A DNA stretch of 64,000 nt, from the NCBI RefSeq assembly GCF_016906535.1, contig NC_057372.1, positions 62,001-126,000 of the forward strand. Reading direction: 5' to 3'. The translations under genes were made by a program, and so were the position numbers. Shown here in pieces: positions 1 through 11,906 of this stretch (the first letter of the stretch is position 1; every line of letters starts with the position of its first letter). The DNA comes from Rhizoctonia solani. Taxonomy: Eukaryota > Basidiomycota > Agaricomycetes > Cantharellales > Ceratobasidiaceae. The notes under the pieces were generated by a model, which was not told where the DNA came from, searched no databases, and saw nothing but the letters and a program-made list of their open reading frames with translations.

Positions 1-600
1 TGTGTGATTCTTTACGATAATACAATATGGCATATACAAAACTCTATATTGATGCACAATACATGCGCATTAAATACATTCAGGAATGGGGTCTAGTTGC
101 GGGAGTAAACGGTACAATATGAATAGAGATGAGACACTTTATAGTATGAGGTGCGGAGCATACATGTGCATACCTCATATGAGATCGGCTATTTACTTTA
201 ACGCACTGCTTAATGGTTGGTAACTCAGTGGGTATGTGCCGCATATCCAAGGACTTCACAAGCTTACGGGTCGCTATTTCCCGTCTAAGGCCACTGTGGG
301 AAGTCTGGCGACTACCATTATGTCCCAACGGAACCGTAGAAGTGTTTGCCAGTCCTTTCGATACCGTAGGTCAGCTCGTGACAGCTGTCCCAAAAAAACA
401 AGTTCCATGTGCGCCAGCTTCAAATCGATTTTCGAAAGGAGAAAAGTCCTTGAAGAACTGCGGGGAATTTGTTAGTACCAACGGTGCGTTTTCGGAATTG
501 TTTGGCCCATTTTAACCAATGGTACCAGTGGAACTAACGTAATAATCACAACCCCGGATTACAATGACCATGAATAGTGACGTGGTTATGTCTTGCCCCG
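1..600. other. No gene recognised; short dispersed repeat
   Basis: I see no convincing coding sequence here. The short open frames do not resemble a known family and show no splice structure. The stretch around 176-215 (ATGAGATCGGCTATTTACTT) resembles 30743-30778, so it belongs to a dispersed repeat. Confidence 0.4.
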
Positions 601-621
601 TATAATAAAAAAAACATTGAC

Positions 622-1140
622 TTATGATAGCCGAGTATAAATATGATAGAAATTTAATGAATAAACAATTACGAGGCGCTGATCAAATTCAGCACTGTTC
701 TCCTCAACAAATTGAGTGCGTGCGCCATTTCGACTGCGGTCTACAATTTCCCAAGTGTTGTTACCAAGGTCGACCCTTCCAACTGCAGCATTAATCGACT
801 CAATATGTATCATTTCGGGCGTACTCATTCGACGGTATGTGACTAATGGGCTCCCGGGCAGTGTTACGTCAGGTCCACCGGTTTGACACTCTTTGACACG
901 AGTCAGCAAGTGTGGCTCACGAGTGTTATCAGAGTTACTGTAGTACACATACGTTAATCAATTAAGAGCTTGATATTGCTATCGACTCGCCCTAAATCTA
1001 CAATAAATTCGACATAATAAATCTCAAGGACTCGACCATAATATGTCCGCCAAACGGGAACTTCTGGCCGATGTCGGTAGTTGACATTGGCATACTCTAG
1101 GAGATGGTATTGCAATAGGTGTAACAAGATCATCAAGAAG
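622..1140 (-). pseudogene. C-terminal tail of a large transposon-associated protein
   Basis: Two overlapping minus-strand frames (about 1136-954 and 948-622) read as one tail containing RTYYGRVLEIYYVEF, then INAAVGRVDLGN, WEIVDRSRNGARTQFVEE and a stop. The order YGR..., ...VGR..., W-I-x-DRS-x-x-ART-x-F recurs in the C-terminal tails of Tnp2/CACTA-like proteins of basidiomycetes. A second diverged copy of the pattern lies at 52267-52990. The catalytic part is absent, so this is a fragment. It directly follows the broken 3' end of the CHO2-like gene and may have truncated it. The family assignment is from memory of the pattern and is weak. Confidence 0.35.
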
Positions 1141-1194
1141 AGAGATCAAAAGTAGATGAGATAAGCCTGCCCGAACAAATGTGTTATCCCGGGA

Positions 1195-3885
1195 GCCTTG
1201 ATCGGGGCTATTGTCAATCTTTGGTAAGCCCAGCCTCTTTACGGATTGAATCCCCATATAGCTTCTTCATATGGAGACTGTTATTTTGTAAGTAATCGGA
1301 ATATTCAACTTACGAAGCACTTACCGCTCTACAAAGCTCAAGAACCACCAATGCACACCGACACTGGCCACCGCAACTGAAAATACGGCGTGACTTGTCG
1401 ATGTAAGAGCGAGACCAAATATGGTGGCACCAGACATTGTTCGCTCAGGATTATTTAAGAATTGGTAAATTCCGGTATAAGAGAGCTGAGCAAGATAATC
1501 CGAAATAAAGAAATATCCAAAGAACCAACCTATTTATGCGTGAGAAACAAGAGACAACAGTATACGCAAACTGGACTGACCAAATACTCTCAAGATTTCG
1601 AATGTCTGTAACGCTGCCCATAGATGCAAGGCAAGTAGGAGTTCAATGAAATATATCGGTAGGTAATATAGCACTAAATCAATTCAAGCGCTTACGACTC
1701 CAAGGGTGTCTGAGAAACTGATCACTGGCGGTCCACTCGACAGGTGGTGTATAGGTTTTCCAAGCCAGCAGGGCAAATGACACTATGAGAAACCAAAATG
1801 AATCCACCGCCAAAACGATGACGAGGTGTACGTACAACAAGTCCCGTATAAACTCATAGTGTAAATTCGTTTCCAATTTGCAAAAAAAAATCCTCGAGTG
1901 CGCCATCCCCCTCTCCGTGTTCATGGTAGTACCGCTGCATGTTCCTTGTTGTTAATTTGTTCAACTATAGTTCAGTAGAAGTCTTACCTCAACAAAGTGT
2001 CTCACGAGCCGTTTGCCTTTACTTTGGGCCCTTAGAATCCCCCCTAATACGAAAGAATGGAAAACCCTCCACGCAAGTGCATGAAGAAGGTAGGTGGCCG
2101 TCGTATTTAGAAGGATAGAAGGAAGAACAATGTATAACGTCAAAAGGTCCAGTTTAAGGTCCGAAGCCCTGAGTAGAATCGGGCTATGTTAGTAAATGCG
2201 AGACTGGAGAGTCGTGCCAAACCCACCTCAATAAATTGATGTTCTTGAGCCCCACTACATCCTTCCTGAAATAATGTGCAAAAAGGTCATGTTTGGAGGT
2301 AGACTTGTTTCTCGAGTGCCTCGGGCGGTGTGACTTGACACGCTCCGCTTCGGAATCATTGTCAACCCTAATCAAACTGTCGCTATCAGTTCGGATATGC
2401 AAAGTATGGACCGTCACGGAGCGTGAAGGAGACGCTGGAGACAGAGTGTTGGGCTCTGCTTCAACCTCAGCTTTGGTTTCGGTCTTAGCATCAGTGTGGA
2501 CTGGGGTGGATAAATTGGCGGGGCCAAGCTTGGCTATAGGATGGGATGTTGGATTTCAAGTACAGGAAAGCAAGTAGTCATAGTGCATAGAGGGCGATTT
2601 GCGATGAGCAGTTAGGGTTCGACAGGATCCATAGCGAGCAGGTTAGATTGCAAAACGGATTAAACGACGCCATGGAGCAATTGAGGAACGAATGACACCC
2701 AGACAAAAAGAACCGTTATTAACAGTTAAAGTAGTTAATGTATTGGTCCACATACCGTGAACTGGCCTGGGTAATTCCAAGGCACTGGCGAGCGGAGTAC
2801 TTGGGACGGGGGGGGGGAGTTCTCGCACCGATCAGTTGTTTTTGACTATATGCGCGCTCGATATCTATGAGCATAATATTTCCATTCGCTCAATTGCGAA
2901 CGGCCATTTTAATCTGAATACGAGAACAAAGGGTGCTTACAAGGATTGTCGAACCACACTAAAAAGCCAAATTGCATCGCATGAGCCCATAAACTGACAA
3001 AGAATAGAGCGTAGCTTCCAGCTATCAAGCTGAGTCCATAATATCCGGCGTATCCTACGGAATACACCGGATGGGCGGCCATTTCAAAGACTCCGTCAAA
3101 GCCGAGGGAAGTGTCGAACACTGTGCCACTAGAATCAGGTGACGGCGATGGGACAAGTCGACCGCGCTCAAAAAAGTCGTCTCCCCAATACCACCCATAG
3201 TCCTTTACAATATGATGAGCTTCCGTTTTGACCCAGAGATTGAAAAGTATCAAGTCGAATCCTACAAGCCAACTATACGCCTTACATGTGAGCATCGAGC
3301 ACCAATTGAGCGGTCAGACACATACCGCAGCGCATGGGAACTCAGGCTAAGGCCGTCAGGCACACGGAACACGGTAAATGCAAAGATGCAGTATGAGAGG
3401 AAGTCATTGATGAGTATGATATCAACCACTTGACGGAAGAGAATCCAGGTGTTGTACTCGACCGGCAACTCCTGCCCAAATAGTTAATACGTGGAATACG
3501 AATTCTGGCTCAGACTTACATCAAATGAATAGTTGATGACCATCTTATTGCGAAGTTCATTGCGAATCCACTCATAGACCTTGGACCGTCGTTCATTATC
3601 CAACCAGCCTTGTACTTGAACCTGCTTGACAATCCAGCGCCGCTTGCTTTGTTTGGTAAGAACCCAGCCCAAGTCGGCGTCATAAGCGAGTCTCCAGAAT
3701 GGGAAGTATACCAAAAACAGGGCTTGGCTAAAGGCGCACGGAAGCAGAGCAAAGAGCAGAATTCAACCACCAAATAAAGCCAAGTTCACCAGATTGAGAT
3801 GCGACTTGGGATGTAATGGGTGAAAAAGAGAAGCCAATACGTCTTGAGTGGCTTCCTTGGGTTGTCTCAAAAGCCGGGCCAACAT
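1195..3885 (-). pseudogene. CHO2: CHO2-like phosphatidylethanolamine N-methyltransferase, decayed
   Basis: The enzyme family makes the first SAM-dependent methylation of phosphatidylethanolamine to phosphatidylcholine in the ER membrane. Conserved blocks appear in order: [122 protein letters not shown] and LHMKKLYGDSIRKEAGLTK. Readable introns include 3472-3519, 3281-3325, 2865-2940 and 2169-2226. Three defects break the frame. There is an in-frame TGA at 3763-3765 before ILLFALLP. A 10-C run near 2808-2817 separates two coding frames. A 9-T run at 1882-1890 shifts the frame before ANWKRIY. The usual C-terminal region after GLTK is missing and transposon-like sequence follows. The upstream start (ATG at 3885) is uncertain. 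The homopolymer breaks could be assembly errors. Confidence 0.8.
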
Positions 3886-4328
3886 TGAGGAGTTGGGCGC
3901 TGACCGCCCTGTTGTTAGGAACTAAGGTCAGTGGCGGGTCGGCTACGCTTGTGCAAGAGCAGCCAACCTTGCGCTATTCTCACCTGGGGACCAACGCACA
4001 CCACCCGTACATTTAACTCCATGTGCTCTAATGATTTTCAGGCAACAACAGGATGAACAAACGGTGATGCATGAGCTTGATACTCATTAGCTGGTCAGTA
4101 CATTGAAATTTAGTATGGACCAGGTCTTAAGCAAGTTACTGAGACTAGATGAATTGGCTTGTATTCAAGTAACCGATATCCTCTCTTCAAAAGGACCGCA
4201 CTACTTTACGGTTATGCATTACCAGAGTGCCCAGCAAATGTAGTTCCAATGCTAATCTGATCGAATTGATGATGGGAGCTTACGCAGATCTTATTAATTT
4301 ATCACACCTCTGATATACATGTACGGAC

Positions 4329-4856
4329 CTACATATCATCCTCACTTGATCTATAATCTTTGGACTCGCTTGGCTTGGATAGCTCCCTTTGACGAACTTG
4401 ATTGAAAGGCATAGTTAGAGGGCAATCAACTAAGTTCATCAATAACTACTTACATGTGGACAGAACATCAAGTATCTGGCCCATCTGGGTACGCAACTCT
4501 TGGATACCTGTCTCCACCCTGTCTACCTTCCGTGAGACTCCTTCCACTTTCCGTGAGAGGTTGTTGATATCTGTAGAGAGTCTATTTATATTTGCTTGAC
4601 TAGATTCCAGACTGGAATTAAGCCCAAGTATTTGATGGGACTGGCTTGTGAAGCTCTGTCGAACTTGTTCTTGATGGTCCGTAAGGTTAGCTTGTAAACC
4701 AGCATGGTTCTGCAAAATCTCCGCAGTATTTGCATCTATTCTGTCAAGACGGTCAATTACAGCACTGGGATTGAATGACATCAATGCTGCTATGTTAGGG
4801 TGAATTGAAGTTCCAAGGATAGTTGGGGAGGGTTGGGTGCGGGTGTTGGCAGACAT
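4329..4856 (-). CDS. Small two-exon coiled-coil protein, unknown function
   Basis: Exon 1 runs 4856-4454 and exon 2 runs 4396-4329, with a 57-nt intron (4397-4453, GTAAGT...CAAG). The joined frame is 157 codons, giving 156 residues. The middle is a heptad-like region rich in Ile, Leu, Asn and Gln (from VIDRLDRIDANTAEI to IQELRTQMGQILDVL), predicting a long coiled coil. The tail is charged and ends SSEDDM. No domain is recognised. A CACGTG palindrome at 4871-4876 lies 15 nt upstream of the ATG. The gene is flanked by the CHO2-like pseudogene and LINE 3' repeats. The splice reading is firm; the function is unknown. Confidence 0.65.
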
Positions 4857-4916
4857 GATTTGAGTTATGTCACGTGACTTTGCATGTGGCTTGTTAAATA
4901 TGAATCCAAAAAGAGT

Positions 4917-5594
4917 GTCACGTGGCTGAGCTTTTTTTTAAAAAATACATTTCCATATATAAACAATACTGGAGCTACATGCAAACTAGGCAAACCGCTC
5001 ACAAAACCGGAACCAAACCGTGAAAGCTACAACACAAGGCGCAGAAAGAGGAAGCACAAGAGAGAAACAAAAGGAGAAGACGTGAAAACAAACAAGAACG
5101 TAGCACGGTCAGAGATCAGAAGAATAGGTTGCGTGGCGACATACAGGTGGCTTAAGGCCTAACTCGGGGTAGAGGCCGTAAGGGCGGGAATGGAATGGCG
5201 GCCTTAAGGGCGTATATACTACATGGTTTGAGCGGCTGCCTGCGGGCCTCCTTGTCTTTGGCCTATGCCCGTCCTGGCGATGAACTTTGCGACTGCTTAC
5301 ATCACGTGGCTGAGCTTTTTTTTTGGATTCATATTTAAGGAGCTACATGCAAAAAAAGGCAAACCGCTCACAGGAAACCAAGGCAAACTATGCTAAGAGA
5401 AAGAGAGAGAGAGAGGAGAGAAAGAAAACAGGAGAGAGGAGGCGACAAGCAAGGTAGTAAGCACGGGATGGCCGTAAAGACCAGGTACAGGGGCCATAAG
5501 GGCGTGATAAGAGGTGTGTCCTAAGGACGGGGGTGAGGCGGCCGTAAGGGCGTAAATATCGGCCGTAAGGACGTATGGACGTGGGCATAAGGCC
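4917..5594 (-). repeat. LINE 3' UTR copies, two tandem
   Basis: Two related copies occur, about 4917-5110 and 5300-5480. Both share CACGTGGCTGAGC followed by a T run, then GGAGCTACATGCA and CAAACCGCTCAC. The second runs directly into the LINE-like coding end at 5595. On the minus strand the A run and CAGCCACGTG mark the 3' end. A third, inverted copy is at 23580-23785. Short tandem 3' ends fit 5'-truncated LINE insertions. Confidence 0.5.
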
Positions 5595-5978
5595 TTACAG
5601 GGGTTGAGCGGTTGCCGGTGGATCTCTACACTTCCCGATTCCCGACTTCAGTATGAACTCAGATACCGCCTCCAGTCCCGGTAGTGTTCCAAAAATCTCC
5701 TCCCAGGAGCGTTCAGGTGAAATCTCCGTGATGATGCGTCTGTACTCTTCCGTGTCCGGGCAGAACATGAGCAGGTGTTTGGGCGTTTGTAACGGTTTGC
5801 CGCACAAACACTGCGGATCTATGTGTGGGTGAAAACGAGCGCTATCTGCCCCATAAAAGCCGTGTCCGGTGAGGAATTGGACGAGTCGGCATTGTACATT
5901 GCGTGGGTGTGTGGGGCGGTTCCACGTGGCTGAGCGGCCACAGTGAAAAGTCATACAACTAAATTTAGTTACTTTCAA
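5595..5978 (-). pseudogene. Non-LTR retrotransposon C-terminal fragment
   Basis: This open frame of about 127 residues contains RLVQFLTGHGFYGADSARF, a Cys/His cluster (CLCGKPLQTPKHLLMFC) and SEFILKSGIG. That order, a QFLTGHG block followed by C-x-C...H...C, is the zinc-binding tail found after the reverse transcriptase in many fungal LINEs. The reverse transcriptase itself is missing, so it is 5'-truncated. Its 3' UTR continues to about 5300. No start codon is assigned because this is a fragment. Confidence 0.6.
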
Positions 5979-6470
5979 TAGAACTCGTTTACGCGCAAGA
6001 AATATTTAAGTTACATGTAAATATACTTGTTGTTACATGCACTTCGCATGTGACAACATATTGGTGGTTAGGTCATGTAAACTTACCCGCATGTATCCTT
6101 CCTTCTGTACACTAAAACTTAGATGTTTCTGTACTTGTTTTAGATGCCAATACATGTATTAATCTTGGTTGATTTGACAGCTATTTTTACACGATTTTAC
6201 TACTACAACTAAACAATACCTGCAAATGCAGGTATAAAATTCGTACCAAATCACATAAACCATAATCCCACGCGTGCAAGCCAGGTTGTGCCAGTAGCCG
6301 AGAAGCAGCATACAGATAACATATAAAGAAATGATATAAACGAGGGGTATAAGACATGGGAAATGGGGAGGAGGTAAGCCTAAGTACAAGGACGAAGTTC
6401 GCAAGAGGAGTGTTGCGGTGGCCGTTTAATCTTGATAACTCCAACCGCTTTTGCCTTGCCCTAAGTTTGA
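5979..6470. other. AT-rich stretch without recognised gene
   Basis: The sequence is AT-rich. The short open frames on the minus strand overlap each other and look random. It separates the LINE fragment from the 3' end of the multi-exon gene on the minus strand. Confidence 0.4.
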
Positions 6471-6474
6471 TGTA

Positions 6475-9430
6475 TTGTTAGACAGTCAATGTAACAAAAA
6501 AATCCACCAACCGTGTTAACAAGCTGTTCTGAGTTGATCTGGGTCGTGTGAACGGCTTCTATGGCTGATTTTGACGGGCCGACTTGAGGCTCATCCATCA
6601 AGCGGGTATGCTATAAGTGAGTATTAGTATTGCGTGCAAAAATGTCAATTTGACAAACCTTTGCTGAGCTCAAGTTGTGAGTAATGCGAGGAGGCAGGGG
6701 CAGGAGCTCTTCATCTTTGTGATTGTCTTGCTGCGTCTGACGCACCTTCACGGGCTAACAGATAATTTAGTTGCGGCACAGCACAACCAACACTCACGTA
6801 CCGGGCGCCTCCAACGTGGGGGCTCAAGCTCCTCTTTCTCGGCATCCTTGTTGGTATCCACCGTCGGTGAAAGCTATTGGTGTAAGTAGACAATAATAAA
6901 TACACGTCTAGGACTGTACTCACCTGTTTACGCTTCCCCTTCCTGTTGACCTTGTGTTCTCTTGCGTTCACCTGCAGCACAGTAGACTTTTTATTTGTAG
7001 TCTAAGGCAAACTTGTTAGCCTGCAGGAGCTTTGAGCATACTGACATACCTCAACAGGTTTGGGCTTGGGGGAGCTTTCAATAACGGGACGCTTGGTCAC
7101 TCTCTTTGTGACAGTTCAAGTGGGCTAACAGATATGTAAAAGTCAAGAAATAAGATGAATAAAATAATTTAGATAACTTACCTGTTTGTCGTCCTCATCC
7201 TGACTCTCATCCTTGTCACTATTACCCTTTGCTTCCTTGTGACGACGGCCGCTTGACTTGGAAGCTTCCGGTAAAGCCCCCAGCTCCTTTCCCTTTTTAC
7301 CAGGCTTTGACGCAGCTGTCAGCTTTGCTCCCGCCTTGCCCTTAGAGTTGCTGAAAGTCTTGTTGCGGGCGGTTTCTTGTGCAACAACCTTATCGGCACG
7401 TCGGCGCTGAGCAGGGGTTGGCTCAGGCGGCAAGTCCGGTTCCTTGTCCTCGTTGTCCTTGTTGTCCTTGTTGTCCTTGTTGTCCTTGTTGTCCTTGTTG
7501 TCCTTGTTGTCCTCGTCATCCTCGTCCTTATTGTAGCGTCTGTCTGCACGTGCCTTGGGCCGTTTGTTCTTGAGGTCATGGTCGGCTCGTTTTTTGGGCA
7601 GGAAATTTGAAGGAAGTGCCGTCTGGGTGGTCTTGAGACGACAAGCGTTGAGGATGTAGTCGTCCTGGTAGGCAGCCTTGTTAGTATCAGGGTCGTTCTT
7701 GTCCTCAACGTCCTGGTAATCATCTCGATCCCCATTGTCCTCCTTGTCTCTCCCGTCCTGGTTGTCTTGTCCCCCAGACTCATTGCGCTTGAGATATAGT
7801 TTTGCTTTCTTGTTTTCTAGGAGTTAAATTAGCTAAAAATGAATATTTATATTGAATGTTTAGTCAAAAACGTACTGCCGGCCTTTGTGTAAGCACTGTT
7901 TGAGGCAAAATACAAGCTCAGCATCACATTGATTGCCCAGCTATCCTCACCCAACTCATTGCGCGTGTGGTACAAGAAAGGAAATTGTTTGTACATCTAA
8001 CCAAGTACTGTTAGCCACTTGCACTAAATGAGATAAATAAATACTCACATAATCATTAATTTTCTTCTTCGTCAATGGGCCATAGTGCTTGAGCGTGAGC
8101 TTCTGACCTGGCTTAAGCGTCAAGTTCCTTGGGCGGAACTTAATTGCAGCCTTGCGGACCAAGCTCTGTGGAATGTGAATAAATGTGAGTGATATAGAAA
8201 CATGATTACTTACCCAAATGTCTGATGAGAAATCATAGTCGTCCCGTAATCCAATAGCAACATGGATGGGATCGTGGTTTCCACGGCCGGGCTGATAGCC
8301 TTTGGGTTTTTCAATCCAATGGCAGTTTGCCTTGTTCACGGCGCTGAAACTATAAGGGTTAAAATAGAACCCGTGCTTATCCCCAAACAGGTGCCCATGT
8401 TTGAGCACGTGTTCATACTTCTTGTGTTGATGGATGAGTTGTTCCATCAAAGTTTGCTTGATTTGCTGTGTGCCGTTGATGGTCTCATATACATGACCCC
8501 CACGCTTCCCCGGTCAATTTTTGTAAGACGTTTTGCAAGTGTTGTATGGGTGGGGTGGTGCGTTGCTGTGGTCGTTGTTGGTTTGGCGACGCTTGGATGG
8601 TCCTGATACAGGGGATGGGGAGCAACCACGTTTGCGGGAGTTGGAGGGAGCTGGTGTTGCATCAGGAGAAGGGGTGGGAATAGGAGGTGGAGTGGGGGAT
8701 AACAGGCAGTTCTGTCTCGCCTGCTTGTTGCGCCAAGCAAAAGCGCGGGGGGTTGTACTATGCTCAAGTACGGATTTGGGCTGTTTCTTGGAATTAGGAC
8801 TGGACCTATCAATCCCAGTAAATTAATTAGTATAACATAATTAGCCCTTGTTTACTGAATGTATGCGATCAAACTTACCAGGTGTATGTGTTTTCAAGCT
8901 CTAAACGCTTCTTGGGGAAGCCGTTACTGGAGCGGACGTGTGTCAGCAGGCTAAGATACAAATAAATGCGCGTATAACTCACTTGTTGGGTTTGCTACTA
9001 CTAGTCTCTCTGTCCAGCAAAGGCGGCAGAGGTGTGAGGGTTCAATCCTTGGCTGAATCCACAGGGCTGGACAATTGGCCAAGTGTTGAACCCCAAGATT
9101 CATTGAGCTTGTGGCCTACCCAATGTTAGTCCAACAGACTATACGTACTTAAACAAATCCAATGTACCTTTTACTGTGTCGTTGCGTTCTGGGGGGAGAT
9201 TGAATTTATAGGAGTTAAACATGGAAAGAGAACTCACAGATTGCTCTGAACGCTAGGAACTGCTTGAACTCGGCTAGGAGCCCAGGATCCATGTTAGAGA
9301 GCTCCATAAATATCTGTACAAATCTCTTGTTTAGCTTCAATTAGTAAATTAGAATATAATCTTGACTTACCTCAAAAATTGTTGTATGAAGCCCGTTCAA
9401 GTTGGAACGTGCGGAGGCAAGCTAAGTGAG
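6475..9430 (-). CDS. Multi-exon lysine/aspartate-rich orphan gene
   Basis: Several minus-strand coding patches are joined by short introns. An early patch reads NMDPGLLAEFKQFLAF near 9290. The core at about 8500-8214 contains YSFSAVNKANCHWIEKPKG and HDPIHVAIGLRDDYDF. The next exon is 8165-8049 (RPRNLTLKPGQKL), after an exact 48-nt intron at 8166-8213. Another starts at 7996 with YHTRNELGEDSWAINVM. A long charged exon, about 7817-7182, holds an Asn-Lys-Asp repeat and PPEPTPAQRRRAD. Small lysine-rich exons follow to about 6480. I recognise no domain. The highly charged, low-complexity second half suggests a nuclear or nucleic-acid-binding role, which is a guess. Several junctions are not resolved, and near 8500 the frame is doubtful, so gene limits are approximate. 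Confidence 0.4.
7447..7512 (-). repeat. 9-bp coding minisatellite
   Basis: About seven copies of a 9-bp unit (TTGTCCTTG and shifted versions on the plus strand) encode repeated Asn-Lys-Asp in the orphan gene on the minus strand. The unit length is a multiple of three, so copy changes would keep the frame. Confidence 0.85.
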
Positions 9431-9581
9431 GCAAAATGAAATTTAGGATATTTTTATTGCTGCAGGAACAGTGCCTTCTGGAAGGCAAGCAGAACAGCAG
9501 GACAAGGCGGGAGACAGCAGTGGTGGTCGGGAGCAAGGTGGCAGGGACGGGCGGGGACGGGCGCTGGCGGGGACAAACCGG

Positions 9582-9641
9582 CGGATGGGCAATTGGCAGA
9601 TGGGTGATCAGCAGATGGGTGATTGGCGGATGGATGATTGG
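9582..9641. repeat. 15-bp tandem repeat, four copies
   Basis: Four adjacent 15-bp units of the form CRGATGGRYRATYRG occupy 9582-9596, 9597-9611, 9612-9626 and 9627-9641 with few mismatches. It lies upstream of the orphan gene on the minus strand, close to its presumed 5' end. Confidence 0.85.
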
Positions 9642-9750
9642 CAGCCACGTGACTACGCAACCGTGTCCTTGTGGGTCTCAATCAAAATTAACTAAGTCCC
9701 TCAATCAAATTTGACCAAACCTCTCTCCGCTTGCGCCTAGGCCTCATCCC

Positions 9751-10945
9751 TCATGTCTGCTATTGCTTGGCGCTTTCCTGGCAGCGGCGTCCTAGTCTAT
9801 TGTGCTCACTGCAAAATGTTTATTAATTCTAACACTCAAAATAAACATATGAAGGACTGGCGGCCCAACTTGGATTTGGATGTACAAACATTTAACATTG
9901 TGCTCTGAGAATTAAGTACTGATAGTTTTTAGGACAAAGACTCAGGAAGAAACAATGATATCAACATAAATGACGATTCACTGCCAGGGGACTTGCAGAC
10001 GGGAGAACAAGGAAATGAGGATGCAAACATGACAGGCGCGCCCAGTGAGCATCATTTGAAGCTATTATTTAATATATTTCTACTAAAGAACTGCTTACAT
10101 GTACCTCAGATTCTCAGACTAAAAGTAATGATAACAATATTGCTCATCAACTAGCGGGTCAGGAGTTTTGCATGGAAGGTATGTCCCCATAGTTGCTATC
10201 AAAATCTGAATATATGCTAATAAAATTACTATAGAATATCCACAGATCAATGAGACAATTGGCTATAATACATACAACCCCAAAGGCAATACATTGGACA
10301 ATGATGACTGTTTGCACTACTCTTGCGGCAGCTGGTACTGGGTTGCCACACCCCTCCCTTCTCCACCGTTGCCTCCACCCAAGCATGAGAGCGGTCTCTC
10401 AGAGCCTGACAATGATGGATTCCAGAACGTTGACGCCAAGGACTATTGGGAATACAAACAATGGTACGCGGAGGATAACATATATGAAGACTCAGAGATG
10501 CGTAAGCACTTTTATACAAATGAATTTATCCATTGTTACTCACAATTTTGCTAAGTTGCCAAGACACTGACCAATGAGGAGGTTGATAGCATCATCATGC
10601 TAGCAATCCAACAGTTTGGAAGTGTTACACAGAACAACTATGAACAAATTTGATATTCTTACCAACATAAGCTTCAACTCATGAGTACCCAACGCTTGAG
10701 GACATGTATTGCCGCTCTCTCCAGCGTTGAACCAGAGAACATTGACTGCTGTCTCAACGTATGTCATGCATTCACTGGACAGTACGCCAAAGAGGATGTC
10801 TGTTCAAAATGCAACAAACCCCGTTACAACTACAAGGGTTGACCTCGAAAGACCTTTCAGTACCTCCCTGCCACCCCACGCTTCCGCGCATATTTCAACA
10901 ACCCCGACTTCATTCGGAAAATGCTTTATCAATTTAATTTTGTTC
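9751..10945 (+). pseudogene. Plavaka-type transposase, N-terminal half
   Basis: The frame opens at ATG 9751 with a Cys-Cys-His finger-like block (CAHCKMFINSNTQNKHMKDW). Introns and acidic stretches follow, then SSVEPENIDCCLNVCHAF, KEDVCSKCNKPRYNYKG and PRKTFQYLPATPRF. This Cys-rich segment (DCC..NVCHAFTG, C-x2-C..PRY, PRK-x-F) is typical of the region before the catalytic core in Plavaka/KDZ transposases of basidiomycetes. Two in-frame TGA codons (10651-10653 and 10840-10842) interrupt it. Both fit CGA-to-TGA, the second in the conserved G-R-P-R-K block. The gene is cut at 10946 by an LTR, so the catalytic part is gone. It is non-functional. Confidence 0.7.
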
Positions 10946-11528
10946 TGTTGTAGACACAATCGATACCAGGGAATTTATTCCCATTTTCTCGAATTTAAAC
11001 GAAGACAAATGGACAACCTTTTCAATCACGTGACTTCGGCGCTTATATCATACGCTAAGCGCCAAGCCACGTCCCCTCCCGCACTTACCTCAGCACACGT
11101 AGCCACCTCCACCTAATGACATCACCATGACACGTCAGTGACACGTATGCATGAGTAAGGCCAACTGCGGAGCGGGGTTCTTATTTGATACAGTATTTGA
11201 TATAGTACATTTGTAATTAGCTAACCTGTAGAATATATAAGGAGGCCAACCAACCATGGTAACACCCAGGTTGATTACCTCTCGTCACATCCCACCACTG
11301 TACGAGGGCCTTAAGCCCAGTAACCTACTTAGTCACTCAGTGTACACCGCCTTAAGCGGCCTCCTTGTTGTAGTTACATAGCTGGTCATTGCCCTTACGG
11401 CCTTGGTCACTGTAGTATAGCCGGTTGTTGTCGTAGGATAGCTTGTTGCCGCCTTACGCGGTTTCTCACTTAGATACATCCGGCCGCAAGCGCCCCCCTC
11501 CTTGACGTCCATACAGACGTCTAGGACA
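10946..11528 (+). mobile_element. LTR of family A (5' LTR of a truncated element)
   Basis: It starts TGTTGTAGACACA and ends CTAGGACA. It matches the solo copies at 18218-18799 and 19226-19810 over its length. It contains TCACGTGACTTCGGCGCTTA and GGAGGCCAACCAACCATGG. It lacks matching flanking 5-mers, and a retroelement leader follows, so it is a 5' LTR and not a solo LTR. Confidence 0.8.
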
Positions 11529-11906
11529 CTAGGTAATTGACCTTACGTTGGTTGCAAACCGTTCTGCACCCAGCCACTTAGATCCAACAAACAAGAGAGC
11601 CTCCTGTACTAGTACAAGGGAAATCAGGTGATCAGACTTGCCTTTTGCTGTTAATAATCAAACCAGCGTTGGTCCCACCTAGTACCAAATTACTACAAGG
11701 CAGACAGGTCTTAATTGTCCGCATACCCCCGGTCACTGCACCCTCTACCTGCAACCTTAGACAGTCAATCCACCCGCTTGCAGAAAACCTGCTCCACATC
11801 ACGCCCGCTCACGGCTGCTGATTGGTTGAAAGGACTGTCCAACGCTAGGTTGGTTGAGACAAAGGTTTAGCGTTTGAGTAGTAAAGCAACCCATAAGTCC
11901 TGTTAT
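11529..11906 (+). mobile_element. 5' leader of a family-A LTR element, truncated
   Basis: This stretch is homologous to the leader of element 2 (reverse complement of about 49085-49400). Shared blocks include CTGTACTAG, TAGTACCAAATT, CAACGCTAGGT and AAAGGTTTAGCG in the same order. No gag follows because a 1.5-kb LTR of family C begins at 11907. Confidence 0.7.

Noticed and set aside
213..515. Open frame of 100 residues as a gene
   Set aside because: No motif, no splice sites and no family resemblance; overlapping frames on both strands are equally long.
7439..7515. Possible CRISPR-like array
   Set aside because: The 9-bp units are contiguous with no spacers; it is a coding minisatellite in a eukaryote.
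7377..7610. Plus-strand open frames rich in Leu-Val or Cys-Pro repeats
   Set aside because: They are antisense readings of the 9-bp repeat that encodes Asn-Lys-Asp on the minus strand.
9044..9060. tRNA gene suggested by a GGTTCAATCC box
   Set aside because: No A box or cloverleaf around it; a chance match.
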